Assembly (NCBI RefSeq): GCF_017876165.1 | Contig: NZ_JAGINQ010000013.1 | Location: forward strand, 1-64,000 | Origin: Azospirillum soli | GTDB taxonomy: Bacteria; Pseudomonadota; Alphaproteobacteria; Azospirillales; Azospirillaceae | DNA: 64,000 bases | Direction of reading: 5' to 3' | Part shown: one piece after another, positions 35,810 to 47,734 of the stretch | How the letters are laid out: every line of letters starts with the position of its first letter | How positions within the stretch are numbered: position 1 is the first letter of the stretch | Notes under the pieces: model-generated | What the model saw: the letters and a program-made list of their open reading frames with translations, nothing else | Database searches by the model: none | What the model was told of the DNA's origin: nothing | Translations under genes and position numbers: made by a program

Positions 35810-36171
35810 TGGAACACCGCAAGATCGAGTTCAACGTCGGAGACGCCGTGACCGTGCACGCCAGCCAGAGCGGGCCGCAGTCACTCGCCACCGTCGCATC
35901 CTTCACCCACGACAAGCGCTGCATGGTCCTGTCCGACGGGTCGCAGTGGCGCGCCGACGGCCGGCGCCAGTGGGGCTTCCGCGGCTCCTACTACAAGGGG
36001 CCGGTGGTCCTGCCGACCGAAGAGGGCGACGCCGACTTCATCGCCAAACGCCGCTCCATCGGCGCGATCCGCAAGTTCGCCCAGGACCTGACCATGGACA
36101 GCCCGCTCGACGCCGCCGCGCTGAAGCGGATCGTCGATCTCATCCAGGCCGAGCAGAAGAAGACCGGTTAA
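35809..36171 (+). CDS. Hypothetical protein coupled to the preceding gene
   Basis: Protein of 120 residues. The first half looks like a small beta-barrel (VGDAVTVHASQSGPQSLATV, CMVLSDGSQWRADGRRQWGF, resembling KOW/SH3-like folds). The second half is helical (IAKRRSIGAIRKFAQDLTMD, ALKRIVDLIQAEQKKTG). No named family is recognised. Its TAA shares bases with the convergent denD stop. Confidence 0.65.
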   Translation: MEHRKIEFNVGDAVTVHASQSGPQSLATVASFTHDKRCMVLSDGSQWRADGRRQWGFRGSYYKGPVVLPTEEGDADFIAKRRSIGAIRKFAQDLTMDSPLDAAALKRIVDLIQAEQKKTG

Positions 36172-37088
36172 CGGCCCTCCACATAGGCCTGGACGATGGC
36201 GTCGATGCCCGCGTCCCGGCCGAAGCCCAGCCGGTCGGCCCGCGCCGTGTTCATGGCGCCGGGCCAGCTCGCCACCATGCGGGCGATGCGCTCGTCCGGC
36301 TGGTGGTCGATCAGCGACGGATCGCCCCCGGCCCGCTCCAGCGCCGCGATCATCTCCTCCGCGGTCACGGAGATGCCCGGCAGGTTGACCGTCCGGTCGT
36401 CCTCCCAGGCGTCCTGATCAAGCCCATGGGCGTGCAGCAGGTTGGCGACGACCTGAGCGGGGGAACTGACCCACAGCGGTTGCTCCAACGGCACCGGGCA
36501 GACCGCGCGCTGTCCCGCAAGCGGCTCCCGGATGATCCCGCTGGCGAAGGATGAGGCCGCGAGGTTCGGCTTGCCCGGCCGCACCACCACGGTCGGCAGC
36601 CGCAGACTGCACCCCCGCACGAAGCCCTTCCGGCTGTAGTCGTTGACCAGCAACTCCCCGATGGCCTTCTGCGTGCCGTAGGAGGACTGCGGCCGGGCCG
36701 GCGTGTCGTCCTCCACCAAGGCTGGCGCATGGCCGAACACCGCCACGGAACTGGCGAACACCAGCCGAGGCGGGGAGGGCAGGTCCCGGCAAATCTCCAG
36801 CAGAGCCCGCGTGCCGTCCACATTGACCCGCATACCGAGGTCGAAGTCCGCTTCGGCGGCGGCGCTGACCACGGCGGCCAGATGGAAGACGCTGTCGAAT
36901 CCCCGGCCGCGCAACTGCTCCTGCACCGCCGGATCGCCGAGGTCCCCGACGATGGCCGAGGCGCCCGGCGGCAGTTCCGGCCCGGCCTGGATGTCCAGCA
37001 GCGTGACCTCGTGCCCCCCTTCGCTCAGAAGCCGTTGCGCCAGCCTCCGGCCGAGGAACCCGTTGCCACCGGTGATGAGAATCGTCAT
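36168..37088 (-). CDS. denD: D-erythronate dehydrogenase
   Basis: Protein of 306 residues of the extended short-chain dehydrogenase family. Rossmann motif GGNGFLGRRL (7-16); catalytic Tyr137 and Lys141 (SSYGTQK) with ASSVAVFG before them. DenD enzymes oxidise D-erythronate to 2-oxo-tetronate; the sequence also resembles nucleoside-sugar epimerases. The assignment rests on the operon: otnK and otnI follow in tight overlap, as in characterised D-erythronate pathways. Final gene of this minus-strand operon; overlaps otnK by four bases. Confidence 0.85.
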   Translation of the reverse strand: MTILITGGNGFLGRRLAQRLLSEGGHEVTLLDIQAGPELPPGASAIVGDLGDPAVQEQLRGRGFDSVFHLAAVVSAAAEADFDLGMRVNVDGTRALLEICRDLPSPPRLVFASSVAVFGHAPALVEDDTPARPQSSYGTQKAIGELLVNDYSRKGFVRGCSLRLPTVVVRPGKPNLAASSFASGIIREPLAGQRAVCPVPLEQPLWVSSPAQVVANLLHAHGLDQDAWEDDRTVNLPGISVTAEEMIAALERAGGDPSLIDHQPDERIARMVASWPGAMNTARADRLGFGRDAGIDAIVQAYVEGR

Positions 37089-38353
37089 GGCATGACCTCC
37101 AGCGCGTCGGCGAAGAAGTTGGGACCGCCGAAGTTTCCGGACTTCAGCGCCAGTGCATAGGGGATCGGCCCCAGGCTGACCGTGGCCGGCACGCCCGGCG
37201 CGATCTCCGGCCCGATCCGCAGGGCCTTCACCCCCAGCGCGTCGACCACCGCGCCGGAGGTCTCGCCCCCCGCCACCACGAAGCGCCGGGCGCCGGCCTC
37301 AGCGAGCCCGGTGGCAAGGCGCGCGAAGGCCTCCTCCACCCGCCGCCCGGCCTCGTCCCGGCCGAAACGGTTCTGCACGGCCCGAACCGCGTCCGGCGCG
37401 GCGCTGGAGGCGACCAGCACCGGCCCTTGGCCGAACCGGCCCGTGACCCGTTCCAGCAGTTCCGGAACGACGTCCGTGCCGCCCAGCAGGGCGTCCACGT
37501 CCAGCCATAGCAGCGGGTAACGCTGGGCCGCGACCTCCACCTGCGCCAGCGTGGCGGGGGAGCAGCTTCCGGCCAGCAGAACCTCCGGCCCGGCCACGGC
37601 CGGCAGGTCGGTGGCGTTCCGCCCCTCCGCCAAGCCCGCCTCGATGAAGTTCCGTGCAAGCCCCCCGGCCAGCCCCGAGGCACCCGTGACCAGCGGCAGG
37701 TCCCCACAGGCGGCACCGATGGCGGCGAGGTCGGCCAACGTGATGGCGTCCACGACCGCCGCTCCCACCCCGGCCCGGCGCAGCACGCCGAAGGCGGCGC
37801 GCACCGCCTCGGCCCCTTGCGAGACCGTCTGCCAGTCCACCAGCCCCACCTTGGTCCGGCTCTGCCGTTCCAGCACGCGCAGCAGGTTGGAATCCCGCAT
37901 GGGGTTCAGCGGGTGGTCCTTCAGCGGCGATTCATGGAGCGGCTGGCTCCACACGAACAGGTGCCCCTGATAGACGGTGCGCCCGGTCTCCGGAAAGGCC
38001 GGGCAGGCGATGGTGAAGTCGGCCCCCGTCTCGGCCAGCAGCGCGTCCATCACCGGGCCGATGTTGCCCCGGTCGGTGCTGTCGAAGGTGGAGCAGTATT
38101 TGAAATAGCACTGCCGCGCGCCGAGCCCCTTCAGCCGCCGCCACGCCTCGACCGACATCCGCACCGCCTCGTCGGGTTCGATGGAGCGGCTCTTGAGCGC
38201 GGCGACGACGGCCTCCGCGTCATCGGGGGCGTGGGCGAGGCCCTCCGGCCCGATGGTCTGCACCGTGTGCAGCCCGGCCTTGGCGAGCGTGTTGGCGAGG
38301 TCCGACGCACCCGTGTAGTCGTCGGCCACGCATCCCAGCAGCAGCCGGCCCAT
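37085..38353 (-). CDS. otnK: 3-oxo-tetronate kinase (four-carbon acid sugar kinase)
   Basis: Protein of 422 residues of the former DUF1537 family. The N-terminal domain begins LLLGCVADDYTGASDLANTL with the substrate-binding DDYTGA. KYCSTFDSTDRGNIGPVMDA and FPETGRTVYQGHLFV follow. The C-terminal nucleotide-binding part has VAGGETSGAVVDALGVKALR and GPEIAPGVP. It phosphorylates 3-oxo-tetronate at O4. The start shares its last base with the otnI stop, indicating strict coupling. Confidence 0.92.
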   Translation of the reverse strand: MGRLLLGCVADDYTGASDLANTLAKAGLHTVQTIGPEGLAHAPDDAEAVVAALKSRSIEPDEAVRMSVEAWRRLKGLGARQCYFKYCSTFDSTDRGNIGPVMDALLAETGADFTIACPAFPETGRTVYQGHLFVWSQPLHESPLKDHPLNPMRDSNLLRVLERQSRTKVGLVDWQTVSQGAEAVRAAFGVLRRAGVGAAVVDAITLADLAAIGAACGDLPLVTGASGLAGGLARNFIEAGLAEGRNATDLPAVAGPEVLLAGSCSPATLAQVEVAAQRYPLLWLDVDALLGGTDVVPELLERVTGRFGQGPVLVASSAAPDAVRAVQNRFGRDEAGRRVEEAFARLATGLAEAGARRFVVAGGETSGAVVDALGVKALRIGPEIAPGVPATVSLGPIPYALALKSGNFGGPNFFADALEVMP

Positions 38354-39138
38354 CACGCGCCCTCCAGATACCGTTTGGCCCAGCCGAGCCCCGCCAGCGT
38401 GCCGGCCTTCGGGCGGTATTCGCAGCCGACCCAGCCGCGATAGCCGATCTCGTCCAGGACGCGCAGCAGGTAATGCGGGTCGCATTCGCCCGTGTCCGGC
38501 TCATGCCGGTCGGGGACGCCGGCGATCTGGACGTGCCGGATCATCGGTGCCAGCCGCCGCAGCCGCGTGGTCAGGTCGCCTTCCATGATCTGCGCGTGGT
38601 AGAGGTCGAATTGCAGGCCGAGGTTCGGCGCGCCCACCGCCTCGATCACCCGCGCCGCCTCCGTGGTGGTGCGCAGCAGGTAGCCGGGCATGTCGCGGTC
38701 GTTCAGCGGCTCGATCACGACGCTGCGGTCGTGGTCGGCGGCGCGATGGGCCGCGTGGCGCAGGCGTTCCACATAGAGGGCCATGGCGTCGTCCCGGCTC
38801 ATTCCCTGCGGCGGGATGCCGGCCATGACGTGCAGGGTGGGGCAGTCGAGCGCAGCGGCGTAGATCAGCGCGCGCTCGATCGATTCGACGAACTCCACCT
38901 CCCGGTCCGGCAGGCAGGCAAGACCGCGCTCGCCCGCGTCCCAATCGCCGGGATGCAGGTTGAACAGCGCCACCGAAACGCCGCTTTCGGCCTTGCGGCG
39001 GGCGACCTCGGCTTCGTCATGGGCGTAGGGAAACAGGAACTCCACCGCGCGGAAGCCGGCCTTGGCCGCCGCGTCGAAGCGGTCGAGGAACGAAACCTCG
39101 TTGAACAGCATGGTGAGATTGGCGGCAAGGCGCGCCAT
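38353..39138 (-). CDS. otnI: 2-oxo-tetronate isomerase
   Basis: Protein of 261 residues of the hydroxypyruvate isomerase/xylose isomerase-like TIM-barrel family. N-terminus MARLAANLTMLFNEVSFLDR, and metal/substrate residues in VIEPLNDRDMPGYLL, LQFDLYHAQIMEGD, IRHVQIAGVPDRHEPD and GCEYRPK. OtnI converts 2-oxo-tetronate to 3-oxo-tetronate, linking DenD and OtnK. GGAGAAG lies before the start. First gene of the operon; the fourth enzyme, the 3-oxo-tetronate-4-phosphate decarboxylase OtnC, is not in this window. Confidence 0.9.
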   Translation of the reverse strand: MARLAANLTMLFNEVSFLDRFDAAAKAGFRAVEFLFPYAHDEAEVARRKAESGVSVALFNLHPGDWDAGERGLACLPDREVEFVESIERALIYAAALDCPTLHVMAGIPPQGMSRDDAMALYVERLRHAAHRAADHDRSVVIEPLNDRDMPGYLLRTTTEAARVIEAVGAPNLGLQFDLYHAQIMEGDLTTRLRRLAPMIRHVQIAGVPDRHEPDTGECDPHYLLRVLDEIGYRGWVGCEYRPKAGTLAGLGWAKRYLEGA

Positions 39139-39209
39139 GGTCTTCTCCTCCCCTTTTCGGTCGAGTGTCAGCCCCCGCAGGGGGAAACGTCAACCAGGGA
39201 GAAGGAAGA

Positions 39210-39286
<77 letters not shown>

Positions 39287-39290
39287 GCAA

Positions 39291-39366
39291 TGGCTCCGGA
39301 TGCTGGACTCGAACCAGCGACACGCGGATTAACAGTCCGCTGCTCTACCGACTGAGCTAATCCGGA
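39291..39366 (-). tRNA. tRNA-Asn (GTT)
   Basis: Cloverleaf on the minus strand: acceptor TCCGGAT pairs with ATCCGGA, D arm AGCTCAGTCGGTAGAGC, anticodon GTT (ACTGTTAAT), T arm CTGGTTCGAGTCCAG, discriminator G and encoded CCA. 76 bases. Promoter directly upstream. Confidence 0.97.
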
Positions 39367-39377
39367 ACGGAGGCCGG

Positions 39378-39406
39378 CTTATAAGCCCGTTCCCGGATCC
39401 TGGCAA
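39378..39406 (-). promoter_or_regulatory. Promoter of the tRNA-Asn/tRNA-Asp transcript
   Basis: On the minus strand TTGCCA (39401-39406), a 17-base spacer and TATAAG (39378-39383). The start would fall about five bases before the tRNA-Asn 5' end. Confidence 0.7.
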
Positions 39407-39566
39407 GGGGAATAATGCATCGGCCCGCCACTTTTTTCGCGGCGCTCCCGGCGCCGTGACAAAACCTCCGCCCGCACGCGCCGTGGTTGACAGTGCTGGC
39501 GCGTTTCGCTTCCTTGCGCGGCCAGGACTTTCCATATCTCCCCACACCGCAACCGACGCATCCCAC

Positions 39567-40142
39567 ATGTCCAAGGTCGTTCCCTTCGCCGCCGCGCGCG
39601 AAGCCCTGATGGCTCGCCTGACCGAACAGCTTCCGCCCTCCACCGAGTGGGCCGGGCGCCTGTTGCTGATGCCCGAGGGCCGGCGGGTCGAGCCGATGCC
39701 GGCGCAGGACGCGGTGGAGACCCTGCGCGCCTTCCGCGCCGGGCTGGGCGAGGCCATCGGCGCAGCCCCCTGCTCGGTCGGCGGGATGTGGGTGTCCCGG
39801 GAAGACTGCCTGGACTGGGACGGCCTTCTAGCCCCGCTGGCGGTCGCCGCCGGATATGTGGTGGCGCGGGCCGGGGAGACGGGCCTGTCGGTCGAGTTGT
39901 TCCGCTGCAAGGCGGCGCTGGCCGGCTGGGGCGTGCGCGGCCTGCGCGGGGAACCGGCGGTGGCGCGTGCGGCGGGCTACGCGGTCGTGTCGGTCAGCCG
40001 CCGGCCCGACGACCACGAAATCGTGCTGGACCGGGTCATGGACACCTTCAGCTTCGTCCTGCGCAGCCAGGGTGAACCGACGCTGGAGGCCGACGACCTC
40101 GACGCCCGGCTGGCCCGGCGCGCTTGGCCGATGCGGAAATAA
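39567..40142 (+). CDS. Hypothetical protein
   Basis: Protein of 191 residues, start MSKVVPFAAAREALMARLTE. No family is recognised. Mixed helix and strand with a Trp-rich middle (GGMWVSREDCLDWDGLLAPL), ending LARRAWPMRK. Codon usage matches neighbours and the frame is uninterrupted, supporting a real gene. The frame is also open for 37 codons upstream, without a ribosome site there. Divergent from the tRNA pair. Confidence 0.6.
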   Translation: MSKVVPFAAAREALMARLTEQLPPSTEWAGRLLLMPEGRRVEPMPAQDAVETLRAFRAGLGEAIGAAPCSVGGMWVSREDCLDWDGLLAPLAVAAGYVVARAGETGLSVELFRCKAALAGWGVRGLRGEPAVARAAGYAVVSVSRRPDDHEIVLDRVMDTFSFVLRSQGEPTLEADDLDARLARRAWPMRK

Positions 40143-40151
40143 CCCGGTTCG

Positions 40152-40181
40152 GCGCGTGGTTCAGCGCGTGGTTCAGCGCGT
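40152..40181. repeat. 12-bp tandem repeat over the stop of a small minus-strand gene
   Basis: gcgcgtggttca occurs twice in tandem (40152-40175), followed by a half unit. The stop codon of the 68-residue minus-strand frame (40173-40175) lies inside the repeat. Confidence 0.8.
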
Positions 40182-40379
40182 CAGGGCGTCGGTGTGGATG
40201 ATGCGGTCCAGCAGATGCGACCGCTGCACGTCGCGCACCTCCAGAATGATGCCGAGATTCAGCGCGGCCAGATTCTCGGCCAGCGAACGGACCGTGTCGC
40301 GTATGCGGTCGAGCGCGCCGGGGTCGTAGTCCGATTCGCCACCGAGCGAACTGACGAAGGCATTGATTTCCAACTGCAT
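40173..40379 (-). CDS. Small hypothetical protein
   Basis: A 68-residue frame starting MQLEINAFVSSLGGESDYDP with a helical middle (LDRIRDTVRSLAENLAALNL) and the end RSHLLDRIIHTDALTR. CGGAG lies 10-15 bases upstream. Unknown family; compositionally plausible. The gap 40380-40492 downstream of the metallo-hydrolase gene holds nothing else I can support. Confidence 0.5.
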   Translation of the reverse strand: MQLEINAFVSSLGGESDYDPGALDRIRDTVRSLAENLAALNLGIILEVRDVQRSHLLDRIIHTDALTR

Positions 40380-40492
40380 TCTCGCCGGGCTCCGCCGTAG
40401 GTTGGGGTGACCTCTGTGTCCTGGGTAAGCCTTTGTGTGAGTCCCGGCAATGCGGCTTAGGCAATATATCGGCGGCTGGACGCGGGTCGCCT

Positions 40493-41494
40493 CTAGATAT
40501 AGCGGGATGGGAAGAGCAAGGTTTCTCCGAAGGCGGGTACGACGAAGCGGTTAGATTCAAGGTCTTGTTCGGCCAGCGCCAGATATAGCGCCTCGGCCGG
40601 TGCGTCGATGGCCTCCGGCGTCAGTTGGAAGGTGCCGAAATGCATCGCGACGCTCTGCCGCGCCTCCAGGTCCCGATGCGCCCGCACGGCCTCATCCGGG
40701 TTCATGTGCTGGGGCGCCATGAACCAGCGCGGCTCGTAGGCCCCGATGGGCAGCAGGGCCACGTCGATGGTGCCGAACCGCTCGCGGATCTCCCGGAAAT
40801 GCGGGCAGTAGCCGCTGTCCCCGGCGAAATAGACGGTGATGCCCGGCGCCTCGACGACGAAGCCGCCCCACAGCGTCTTGCGCCGGTCGAAGGGGCCGCG
40901 CGCCGACCAGTGCTGGGCGGGCACGAAGGTGATGCGCGTGCCGTCCGGGCCGTCGATGCCGTCCCACCAGTCCAACTCGTTGACTGCGTCGAAGCCGGCA
41001 CGGCGCAGCATCGGACCGTTGCCCAGCCCGCTGATCGCCTGCGGCACGCCGCGCCGCTGGGCCAGCCGCTTCAGGCTCGGCATGTCCATGTGGTCGTAGT
41101 GGTTGTGGCTCAGCAGGACGGCATCCACCGGCGGCAGGTCGTCCAGCGGCACGGCCGGCGCCCGCGTCCGCTTCGGCCCCAACCGCCCGAACGGCCCGGC
41201 ACGGTCGGAAAAGACCGGGTCGGTCAGGAACGTCGCGCCGCCGATCCGCAGCAGGAAGGTGACGTGACCGATGAAGGTCAGCGCAACCTCGCCCGCCGCT
41301 GGTGTGATAGGGGGCGACGGGCGCGGCTGTTCCGGTGGCCGTGGTGCCCAGCGCGGCCATTTGTGCTCGGTGTAGAGCCGCCACAGGTCGCGGCGGCTTT
41401 TGTCCGTGTCGGCGTGCGGGTTGAAAAAACGCTTCCCGTCCCAGTGATCGGACGGTACGGCGGGCAATCGGGGGTGGGAGTCGTCGCGCGGCAT
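40493..41494 (-). CDS. Metallo-beta-lactamase-fold hydrolase, NAPE-PLD/UlaG-like
   Basis: Protein of 333 residues from Met at 41494 ([20 protein letters not shown]); earlier in-frame Met codons at 41557 and 41623 are possible. Zinc-binding motif SHNHYDHMD, then [32 protein letters not shown] and [17 protein letters not shown]. The phrase [20 protein letters not shown] before the motif is typical of the NAPE-hydrolysing phospholipase D-like group. Bacterial members have unproven substrates. No signal peptide. Divergent from ppc. Confidence 0.85.
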   Translation of the reverse strand: MPRDDSHPRLPAVPSDHWDGKRFFNPHADTDKSRRDLWRLYTEHKWPRWAPRPPEQPRPSPPITPAAGEVALTFIGHVTFLLRIGGATFLTDPVFSDRAGPFGRLGPKRTRAPAVPLDDLPPVDAVLLSHNHYDHMDMPSLKRLAQRRGVPQAISGLGNGPMLRRAGFDAVNELDWWDGIDGPDGTRITFVPAQHWSARGPFDRRKTLWGGFVVEAPGITVYFAGDSGYCPHFREIRERFGTIDVALLPIGAYEPRWFMAPQHMNPDEAVRAHRDLEARQSVAMHFGTFQLTPEAIDAPAEALYLALAEQDLESNRFVVPAFGETLLFPSRYI

Positions 41495-41744
41495 GGCAGG
41501 TAGTTGGGGGCGCGAACCAGCCTTGCCCAGGGGGTGGCCCGCATCCTGTCGCACCATGTCCTGTGGTCCATCCCGGTTCGCGGCGGGTGTCGGGTCGTCA
41601 ACCGGAAACCGGTTAAGCCTCAACCGCGAACCGGATAAAAGTCGCTCATCTTATATATCAGGTACGATCTGTGCTTCAGGTCGGGGCCTGCCTTGCGCTA
41701 TGTTGCGGCGCGTACATTTGCCACCGCGCTGCGAGACCGGACCC

Positions 41745-44516
<2,772 letters not shown>

Positions 44517-44533
44517 CGCCAGGGTTTCGCGAA

Positions 44534-44562
44534 AGCCCTTCTCCCCACGCGGGGGAAGGGCT
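44534..44562. terminator. Hairpin after ppc
   Basis: AGCCCTTCTCCC (44534-44545), loop CACGC, GGGGGAAGGGCT (44551-44562): a 12-bp stem with one G-T pair, between the convergent ppc and HTH genes. No T-run, so termination by this element alone is uncertain. Confidence 0.5.
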
Positions 44563-44585
44563 CGCGGCCCTCCGACAGCGAACGG

Positions 44586-45086
44586 TCAGAATCCTTCGAA
44601 GGGCAGCTGTGCCTGAGGCCCCGCCGCTTTCGCCTTTTTCTCGGGCGGCTTCTTCTCCGAAGGCTTTTTCTCCGCCGCCTCGTTCGCCGGCGTGACGAGC
44701 TTCGGCCGGGATGTCTTCTTCACCGCCGGCTTGCGCGGGGCGATTCCGACGCCATCCTTGGCCCGTTCCTTGGCCTTGTCGCGGGCGATGGCCTCCGGCG
44801 CGTTCGGGTCGCCGTCCAGCCATTTGCCGCGCTTGATGACCTCGTTCACCCGCCCCTGGTTGACGCCGAGGTGAAAGGCGATCTCCTGCTGGGTCATGGA
44901 CGTGGTGCGGTGAAGGTATTGGATTTCCGCCGCCAGTTCCGGCGTCATCTTGCGCCCGACCAGACGCCGCGCCGGCCGGATCGTCCGATTCGCCCGGTCA
45001 CGTTCCCGCAGCTTGTCCAGAATCTCCAGGGCCGCCACGTTGCCCGCCGCCTTCAGCGCCTCTTCGAACTCCTTGAGCGTCGCCAC
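44586..45086 (-). CDS. Helix-turn-helix protein with Lys/Ala/Pro-rich tail
   Basis: Protein of 166 residues. A helix-turn-helix lies at about 62-88 (SMTQQEIAFHLGVNQGRVNE). It is preceded by a helical region starting MATLKEFEEALKAAGNVAAL. The last 60 residues are a basic low-complexity tail (KKPSEKKPPEKKAKAAG) likely to bind nucleic acid non-specifically. The end QAQLPFEGF resembles a beta-clamp-like QLxLF motif, but this is speculative. GGATCC-type context with GGAGGATCC before the start gives a good ribosome site. Target unknown. Confidence 0.7.
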   Translation of the reverse strand: MATLKEFEEALKAAGNVAALEILDKLRERDRANRTIRPARRLVGRKMTPELAAEIQYLHRTTSMTQQEIAFHLGVNQGRVNEVIKRGKWLDGDPNAPEAIARDKAKERAKDGVGIAPRKPAVKKTSRPKLVTPANEAAEKKPSEKKPPEKKAKAAGPQAQLPFEGF

Positions 45087-45275
45087 TGGATCCTCCCACG
45101 GCTGTCGTCCGATCCACTATACATGGAATCGTTTGGCGCGAATGAAAGTTCCTGTTACGTTTCCGTTGCGAGGCAGGGAATTTAGACGAATTTTAAACAT
45201 TCCGGACGATCCTTCCACGCTCGCCATCTCTGTCCGAAGGGACGGGGGCGGGTGTCCGCATCGGGAGGAAGGGTG

Positions 45276-46916
45276 ATGGCCGGCAGGGAGCGGGGGCTGA
45301 GGACGACGGTGGCGCTGACCAGCGCGGCGCTGGTGCTCGGCGTCTCGATCGTGCTCGCGCTGTTGACCGGCCTGCGCTCGCGCGAGCGGATCGAGAACGA
45401 AATCGGCCGTTCCCTGTCCGAGGTCGCCAGCCAGATGGCTGACAAGCTGGACAATTCCATGTGGGCGCGCTCCAGCGAGGTCGGCATGCTTGCCAAGCTC
45501 GGCGTCGCCCCCATCCTGAACGATCCGCCGGCCATGCGCCGCCTGCTGGACGACTTCCAGGCGACCTTCCCGACCATGTCCTGGATGGGCATCGTCGATC
45601 CGAAGGGAAAGGTGCTGGCGGCGACCGAAGGCATCCTCGACGGTGTCGACATCTCCGCCCGCCCGGTCTACCGCAACGGGTTGGACGGCCTGTTCGTCGG
45701 CGACGTGCACGACGCCGTGCTGCTCGCCAAGCTGCTGCCGAACCCGACCGGCGAGGCGATGAAGTTCGTCGACATCTCGGTGCCCGTGCGCGACCAGTGG
45801 GGCGACGTCATCGCCGTGTTGGCGACCCATCTCAGCTGGGCCTGGGTCAACGAAGTCCGCCAGTCGATGCTGGAACCGATGAAGGACCGCGCCGAACTGG
45901 AACTGTTCGTCGTGGCCGCCGACCGCACCATCCTGCTCGGCCCCAGGGGCATGGCCGGAAGCCGCCTGGACATCGACGCGGTGGAGCGTGCCCAGGCGAA
46001 GGGCCAGGGCTGGACGGTGGAAAACTGGCCGGACGGCCGGCGCTACCTGACCGGCTACGCCTTCGGCGACGGATACCGGACCTACAATGGGCTGGGGTGG
46101 AGCGTCATCGCCCGCCAGCCGCTCGACATCGCCTACGCCCCGGCGACGGCGCAGACGGTGGAAACCGCGCTGGCCGGCGGCGCCATGGTCGTGCTGTTCG
46201 GCGCTCTCGCCTGGCTGGCGGCTGGACGCATCACGCGGCCGCTCCGCCAGATCGCCGAGGCAGCCGACCGCATCCGCGCCGGCGACCAGAGCACCGCGAT
46301 GCCGGTGTTCGGCGGGTCCCGCGAGATCACCACCCTGTCGGCCACGCTGCACGACCTGATCGACGGGCTGGTCCACCGCGACGCCGCCCTGCTGCGGCTG
46401 GAGGACATCGCCTACCAGGACCGCCTGACCGCGCTGCCCAACCGCCGCTATTTCGAACAGTATGTGGAGGCTTCGACCTCCGGCAAAGGCTCGGCCACCT
46501 TCCTCTACATCGACCTGGACGGCTTCAAGCCGGTCAACGACCGGCTGGGCCACGATGTCGGCGACGCCGTGCTGCGGCAGGTCGGTGGGCGCCTCGCCGC
46601 CTGCTTCCGGGGCGACGACGTGGTGGCGCGGCTGGGCGGCGACGAGTTCGCGGCGGTGCTGCCGGGCCGCGAGGGCACGCCCCGTCCCGACGCTGCCGAA
46701 CTGGCCGAGCGCATCATCGCCGCCATCAACGAGCCGGTGATCGTGAAGGGGGAGGCGGTGTCCGTCGGCTGCTCCATCGGCATCGCTATGTGGCCGGACG
46801 ACGCGGCCGACGTTCCGAAGGTGTTGAAATTCGCCGATCAGGCGCTCTATCGCGCCAAGCGCGAGGGCCGCAACCGCGCCATCCGCTGGACCGCCGAACT
46901 TCCCGCCGACGCCTGA
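45276..46916 (+). CDS. Membrane diguanylate cyclase (Cache-HAMP-GGDEF)
   Basis: Protein of 546 residues, ATG 45276 behind GGGAGGAAGG. TM1 lies at about 10-31. A large periplasmic double-Cache sensor spans about 35-285 (SWMGIVDPKGKVLAATEGIL, GWTVENWPDGRRYLTGYAFG). TM2 is at about 296-316, HAMP at about 316-370, then GGDEF. The active site is intact (LGGDEF at 452-457). An RxxD inhibitory site (RGDD) lies five residues before it, so product feedback is likely. It makes c-di-GMP from GTP and links an external signal to motility or biofilm. No EAL domain. Confidence 0.93.
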   Translation: MAGRERGLRTTVALTSAALVLGVSIVLALLTGLRSRERIENEIGRSLSEVASQMADKLDNSMWARSSEVGMLAKLGVAPILNDPPAMRRLLDDFQATFPTMSWMGIVDPKGKVLAATEGILDGVDISARPVYRNGLDGLFVGDVHDAVLLAKLLPNPTGEAMKFVDISVPVRDQWGDVIAVLATHLSWAWVNEVRQSMLEPMKDRAELELFVVAADRTILLGPRGMAGSRLDIDAVERAQAKGQGWTVENWPDGRRYLTGYAFGDGYRTYNGLGWSVIARQPLDIAYAPATAQTVETALAGGAMVVLFGALAWLAAGRITRPLRQIAEAADRIRAGDQSTAMPVFGGSREITTLSATLHDLIDGLVHRDAALLRLEDIAYQDRLTALPNRRYFEQYVEASTSGKGSATFLYIDLDGFKPVNDRLGHDVGDAVLRQVGGRLAACFRGDDVVARLGGDEFAAVLPGREGTPRPDAAELAERIIAAINEPVIVKGEAVSVGCSIGIAMWPDDAADVPKVLKFADQALYRAKREGRNRAIRWTAELPADA

Positions 46917-47061
46917 CGGCAGGGTTCTATCACCGGCCTTCCGGAGAACCGCGTCCGGCATCCCTCCGGGGGACGGCGGAGTTAAGGCGCTTGCCCCTGT
47001 GGGAGGCTCCCTCCGTCCCGCCCAATTTCATCGGAAGAGCCGATGACGGCGGGAGGAAGGG

Positions 47062-47322
47062 ATGAGCGTCGATGCCAAGGAACAGCGCGCCCGGATGCTC
47101 CGGTCGCTTGCGGTCATCGAACATTACGAACGCCACAGCGCCATCGGCGCCCGGCTGATGCGCGGCACGCGCTACGAGCTGGCCGTCCAGGCGACCGATG
47201 TGAACGGCGACCGCTGCCTGTTCCCCGCCTGCGGCTGCGCCAAGGCCGACTGCGCGCGCCAGCCTCTGTGCATTCCGCAGATCTCCTGGGGCGGTCCTAA
47301 GGCCGGCTGGCGGACGCGCTGA
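47062..47322 (+). CDS. Small Cys-containing hypothetical protein
   Basis: Protein of 86 residues with a good ribosome site (GGGAGGAAGG). Start MSVDAKEQRARMLRSLAVIE, and a C-terminal cluster CLFPACGCAKADCARQPLC with five to six cysteines that could bind a metal. No family is recognised. Convergent with slyX, stop codons 22 bases apart. Confidence 0.6.
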   Translation: MSVDAKEQRARMLRSLAVIEHYERHSAIGARLMRGTRYELAVQATDVNGDRCLFPACGCAKADCARQPLCIPQISWGGPKAGWRTR

Positions 47323-47343
47323 AGGGTCATTTTGGGGGCGGTT

Positions 47344-47559
47344 TCAATAATGCGGGGGCGGAGCCTCGTCCTGCGGCGCGCGCTGCGGGCCGGCTTCCAA
47401 CTCGGCGACGCGCTCGCGCAGGCGGCGGACTTGCGCGGTCAGCCGGTCGATGATTTGTCCCTGCTCGAACATCACAGAGGACAGTTCCTCGGCCATCCGT
47501 TCATGGTGGGCCAGCCGGGATTCCAATTCGGTCATGCGGCGTTCGATGGAGTCGTCCAT
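47344..47559 (-). CDS. slyX: SlyX-family protein
   Basis: Protein of 71 residues. A single coiled coil (MDDSIERRMTELESRLAHHE, then LSSVMFEQGQIIDRLTAQVR and LRERVAELE) with a proline-rich end PPPHY, which is the SlyX hallmark. Function unknown in all organisms I know of. Confidence 0.88.
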   Translation of the reverse strand: MDDSIERRMTELESRLAHHERMAEELSSVMFEQGQIIDRLTAQVRRLRERVAELEAGPQRAPQDEAPPPHY

Positions 47560-47734
47560 GGCGGGTCCTGCTGTGGGGCTCCGAAGCGGCCCCGATGGGC
47601 GCAGCTTTAAAACATCTCGCCCGGCAGATCAAAGCTCCTGCCGACCCATTCGCGTCTTCCTTTTGTTGCACCGCTGCCCAACGCCGCCGGGAGTATCGTT
47701 CGATAAACAACAGCAACAAAATGAAGAGGGAACC

